From contig NZ_WMIF01000024.1 in the NCBI RefSeq assembly GCF_009711185.1, positions 1 to 54,361 of the forward strand: DNA of 54,361 nt, in the 5' to 3' direction. Origin of the DNA: Paracoccus limosus. Its GTDB lineage: Bacteria > Pseudomonadota > Alphaproteobacteria > Rhodobacterales > Rhodobacteraceae. This document shows, piece after piece, positions 52,698 to 54,361 of this stretch. The translations under genes were made by a program, and so were the position numbers. Every line of letters begins with the position of its first letter. The first letter of the stretch is position 1. The notes under the pieces are model-generated. The model searched no databases. It was not told the origin of the DNA and was given only the letters and a program-made list of their open reading frames with translations.

Positions 52698-53123
52698 ATG
52701 AATGCATTATCCAAGGCCCTGCTGATTGCGGCGTTTGGAGGGGTGTTTGCAGGATTAGCCTTCGCAGACGGAGTCGAGGTCACCCATGTAGAGGGTGCCC
52801 AGGCCCGTGACATCGCGCCCATGGGTGTGCCGGGGGTGAATGCCTGGTTGCAGGATGCGGTTTCCGCCGAAAGCGATGACAAGCCGCTGACCTGCGGGTT
52901 CTTCCGCATCCAGAAATCCGACGAGCCGCTGGTTTATGACTACGACTATGACGAGGCGAAGATCGTCTTGGAGGGCGAGATCACGGTCAACGACGGCACC
53001 AAGACGGTCAACGCCAGAAAGGGCGATGTGCTGCTCTTGCCGAAAGGCGCGCACATCACTTTCACGACCGAAACAGAGGGGATGGCATTCGTCTGCGGCG
53101 CGCGGGTGCGCGACTCGGCTTGA
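52698..53123 (+). CDS. Secreted EutQ-like cupin protein
   Basis: A 141-residue protein with a Sec signal peptide (MNALSKALLIAAFGG, cleavage near AGLAFADG) and a single cupin barrel like the ethanolamine-utilisation EutQ/DUF861 type: DYDYDEAKIVLEGEITVNDG, ARKGDVLLLPKGAHITF. Classical cupin His ligands are mostly missing, so metal binding is uncertain. EutQ proteins are normally cytoplasmic, so export is odd. The ATG at 52698 follows AGGAG. The next gene, also secreted, starts 25 bases later, so the two probably work together in the periplasm. Confidence 0.75.
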   Translation: MNALSKALLIAAFGGVFAGLAFADGVEVTHVEGAQARDIAPMGVPGVNAWLQDAVSAESDDKPLTCGFFRIQKSDEPLVYDYDYDEAKIVLEGEITVNDGTKTVNARKGDVLLLPKGAHITFTTETEGMAFVCGARVRDSA

Positions 53124-53148
53124 TGCCGGGATAAGGGAGGAAATGAGG

Positions 53149-54276
53149 ATGAGGAAGATGGCAAGTTCGATATCGGCACTTGCCATCCTCGCTGCGGGCA
53201 ATTTCGCAAGCGCGGATGAACTGCCGAACCTACATGACCTGACACTAGGCGATCCGATGTTCTATACTTCGGACCAGGACATCAAGGATGACGACGGGCA
53301 GAAGCAGATGCTTGGCACGGGTCGTCCGGACCGTACCCATTCCGGCATACCGCATCTGCCGGTCTTCATAGGATACATGAACACCAACTACACCTATCGG
53401 TTCGTCACCATCGCCGAACAGGTTTTCACGATGATCGGCGAAGGCAAGCATGGTCTTTGGCGGGTTCAGGAAAATGGCACCATCCGTGAATACCTGAAAC
53501 CGGACGCCGATGGCCTTTCGGATGGCGATGACCCGCTGTCGCCGGAAAACCTGTCGGTCGTGACCCAGGATTATGCCGCCTATATCCCGCAAGCAGGATG
53601 GGACGGCTATCGCTACCCCGACCAGAGGGTTGACAATCAGGGGAGGATTGCCTTCATCGACCTGCCAATTTCCCATCCTAAGTATCATGGGAAATATCAG
53701 AAGCACGATCCTGTCGATCTGCCCCTTTTCTACTGCACCATGTCCGAGAACGATTACCCCTATGCGGTCAAGGCGATGGATTTCGCCTTTGCCCAGAAAG
53801 GTGCGAACCGGATTGGGCCGTTGGGAAAGCGTGCCGGTCTGGACATTCGGGAAAACTATACGAATGCCCTGCGGCTGACCCATTTCCCGGATGCGCGCTC
53901 CTGGGTCAACAGAGGCGTCGAGGGCGAGGATGCCCTGCACGTCGACTGGCAGCCGGTGGATACAAGCCGAACGGACGTAGAATATTACTTGGTGGAACGG
54001 CCCTTCTTCAATAAGCCTTATCTGTTCGTGACTGCGGTCTTCGACAACCGGGACAATGATGACCTGAGCTATGTCCGCCCCGAAGGGCCTTACTGGGACA
54101 GCCTGAAAGAACGGCAGGCCGGCCTGAAGACAAAGGTGACACGGCAGCCGCGTTTTCATCTGGCGCAGGACATCGAGGCGAAGGCGGTCGGACTGCCGCT
54201 TTACGGAGTGCACCATCCCAATCGCGCGGCTTATGGTAAGCGCGACGCTGATCCCCTCCTGCCGCTGGTGATCTGA
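53149..54276 (+). CDS. Secreted protein of unknown function, 375 aa
   Basis: I do not recognise a family. A Sec signal peptide is clear (KMASSISALAILAAGNFASA-DE, cleavage about residue 22). The mature part is rich in Tyr, Asp and Pro with no further membrane segment; notable stretches are FYTSDQDIKDDDGQKQM, PKYHGKYQKHDPVDLPLFY and VEYYLVERPFFNKPYLF. I see no heme or iron-sulfur motif and no classical enzyme signature. The ATG at 53149 has GGAGG at good spacing; ATG 53143 is too close. It follows the secreted cupin by 25 bases. Function unknown; a periplasmic enzyme or binding protein is possible. Confidence 0.7.
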   Translation: MRKMASSISALAILAAGNFASADELPNLHDLTLGDPMFYTSDQDIKDDDGQKQMLGTGRPDRTHSGIPHLPVFIGYMNTNYTYRFVTIAEQVFTMIGEGKHGLWRVQENGTIREYLKPDADGLSDGDDPLSPENLSVVTQDYAAYIPQAGWDGYRYPDQRVDNQGRIAFIDLPISHPKYHGKYQKHDPVDLPLFYCTMSENDYPYAVKAMDFAFAQKGANRIGPLGKRAGLDIRENYTNALRLTHFPDARSWVNRGVEGEDALHVDWQPVDTSRTDVEYYLVERPFFNKPYLFVTAVFDNRDNDDLSYVRPEGPYWDSLKERQAGLKTKVTRQPRFHLAQDIEAKAVGLPLYGVHHPNRAAYGKRDADPLLPLVI

Positions 54277-54361
54277 ACGGGCCAATCTCCGTGCGCATGA
54301 ACGTCGGAGGTGTTGGCTTGGAACGAGACGGCAAAATGGGCGGCCATTTGGACGGCTTCTC
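54277..54361. other. Right edge, no gene seen
   Basis: Eighty-five bases after the stop of the secreted protein. No supported feature. Confidence 0.3.

Noticed and set aside
1..54361. CRISPR arrays, tRNA or rRNA genes, prophage
   Set aside because: No regularly spaced repeats, no tRNA-like cloverleaf with conserved GTTCGA arm, and no phage structural genes were noticed on reading; a dedicated scan was not possible.

Overview
The window looks like part of a Paracoccus-type genome (Alphaproteobacteria, Rhodobacterales). The reasons are high GC, the gene order tauR-tauKLM-tauXY-xsc-tauZ-pta known from Rhodobacter/Paracoccus relatives, a pseudoazurin, a CuyA-type cysteate sulfo-lyase and the density of LysR-guarded catabolic operons. 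The genus is inferred, not proven. I see no rRNA, tRNA, CRISPR array or replication genes. It reads like an accessory catabolic region (chromid or megaplasmid, or a chromosomal island) assembled from separate modules.

Layout. (1) 284-9185, minus strand: a nine-gene sulfonate operon: CuyA, a DegT/StrS aminotransferase, an Asp/Glu-type racemase, a TauABC/SsuABC-like importer, a histidinol-dehydrogenase paralogue resembling HpsN, an alpha/beta hydrolase and a YeiH/TauZ-type exporter. A LysR gene is divergent (9295-10206) across a 109-bp gap holding two palindromes. (2) 10453-11400: an SBF-like transporter with an abnormal 3' end. (3) 11405-15102: LysR, creatinase and an MHS-family transporter, closed by a terminator. 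(4) 15190-17156: a GntR/FCD regulator and an orphan PotD-like binding protein. (5) 17261-21066, minus strand: a TMAO/DMSO-reductase-like Tat molybdoenzyme with a C-terminal heme-c domain, then pseudoazurin and a DUF2478 protein, behind a perfect FNR-type box. (6) 21360-29150: LysR and a divergent six-gene operon (aldehyde dehydrogenase, M19-like protein with an altered metal site, BCCT transporter, a 563-aa unknown, a DUF3726 protein, RidA) of unknown substrate. (7) 29159-29557: a truncated LysR copy almost identical to part of the LysR at 42276, then nhaA. (8) 31088-41293: the complete taurine dissimilation cluster, with two CTGGAC direct repeats at the tauR/tauK divergence. A TauE/SafE gene converges on it. 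(9) 42276-51503: LysR and an opine-type operon (three-subunit FAD oxidase, polar amino acid ABC importer, RidA, arginase, ornithine cyclodeaminase). (10) 51504-54361: a scarred zone with a hairpin, a broken PotD-like fragment and an IS110 remnant, then two secreted proteins (EutQ-like cupin and an unrecognised 375-aa protein).

How it fits together. Modules 1 and 8 both take organosulfonates to sulfite plus central metabolites: pyruvate and ammonia from cysteate, and acetyl phosphate then acetyl-CoA from sulfoacetaldehyde. The window carries three candidate sulfite/sulfate exporters to match. Modules 3, 6 and 9 use guanidino or quaternary/zwitterionic nitrogen compounds. Module 5 is an oxygen-regulated respiratory unit. 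The theme is scavenging of small zwitterionic osmolytes and sulfonates. The least described parts are the six-gene BCCT operon, the composite cysteate/sulfonate operon and the heme-fused molybdoenzyme.
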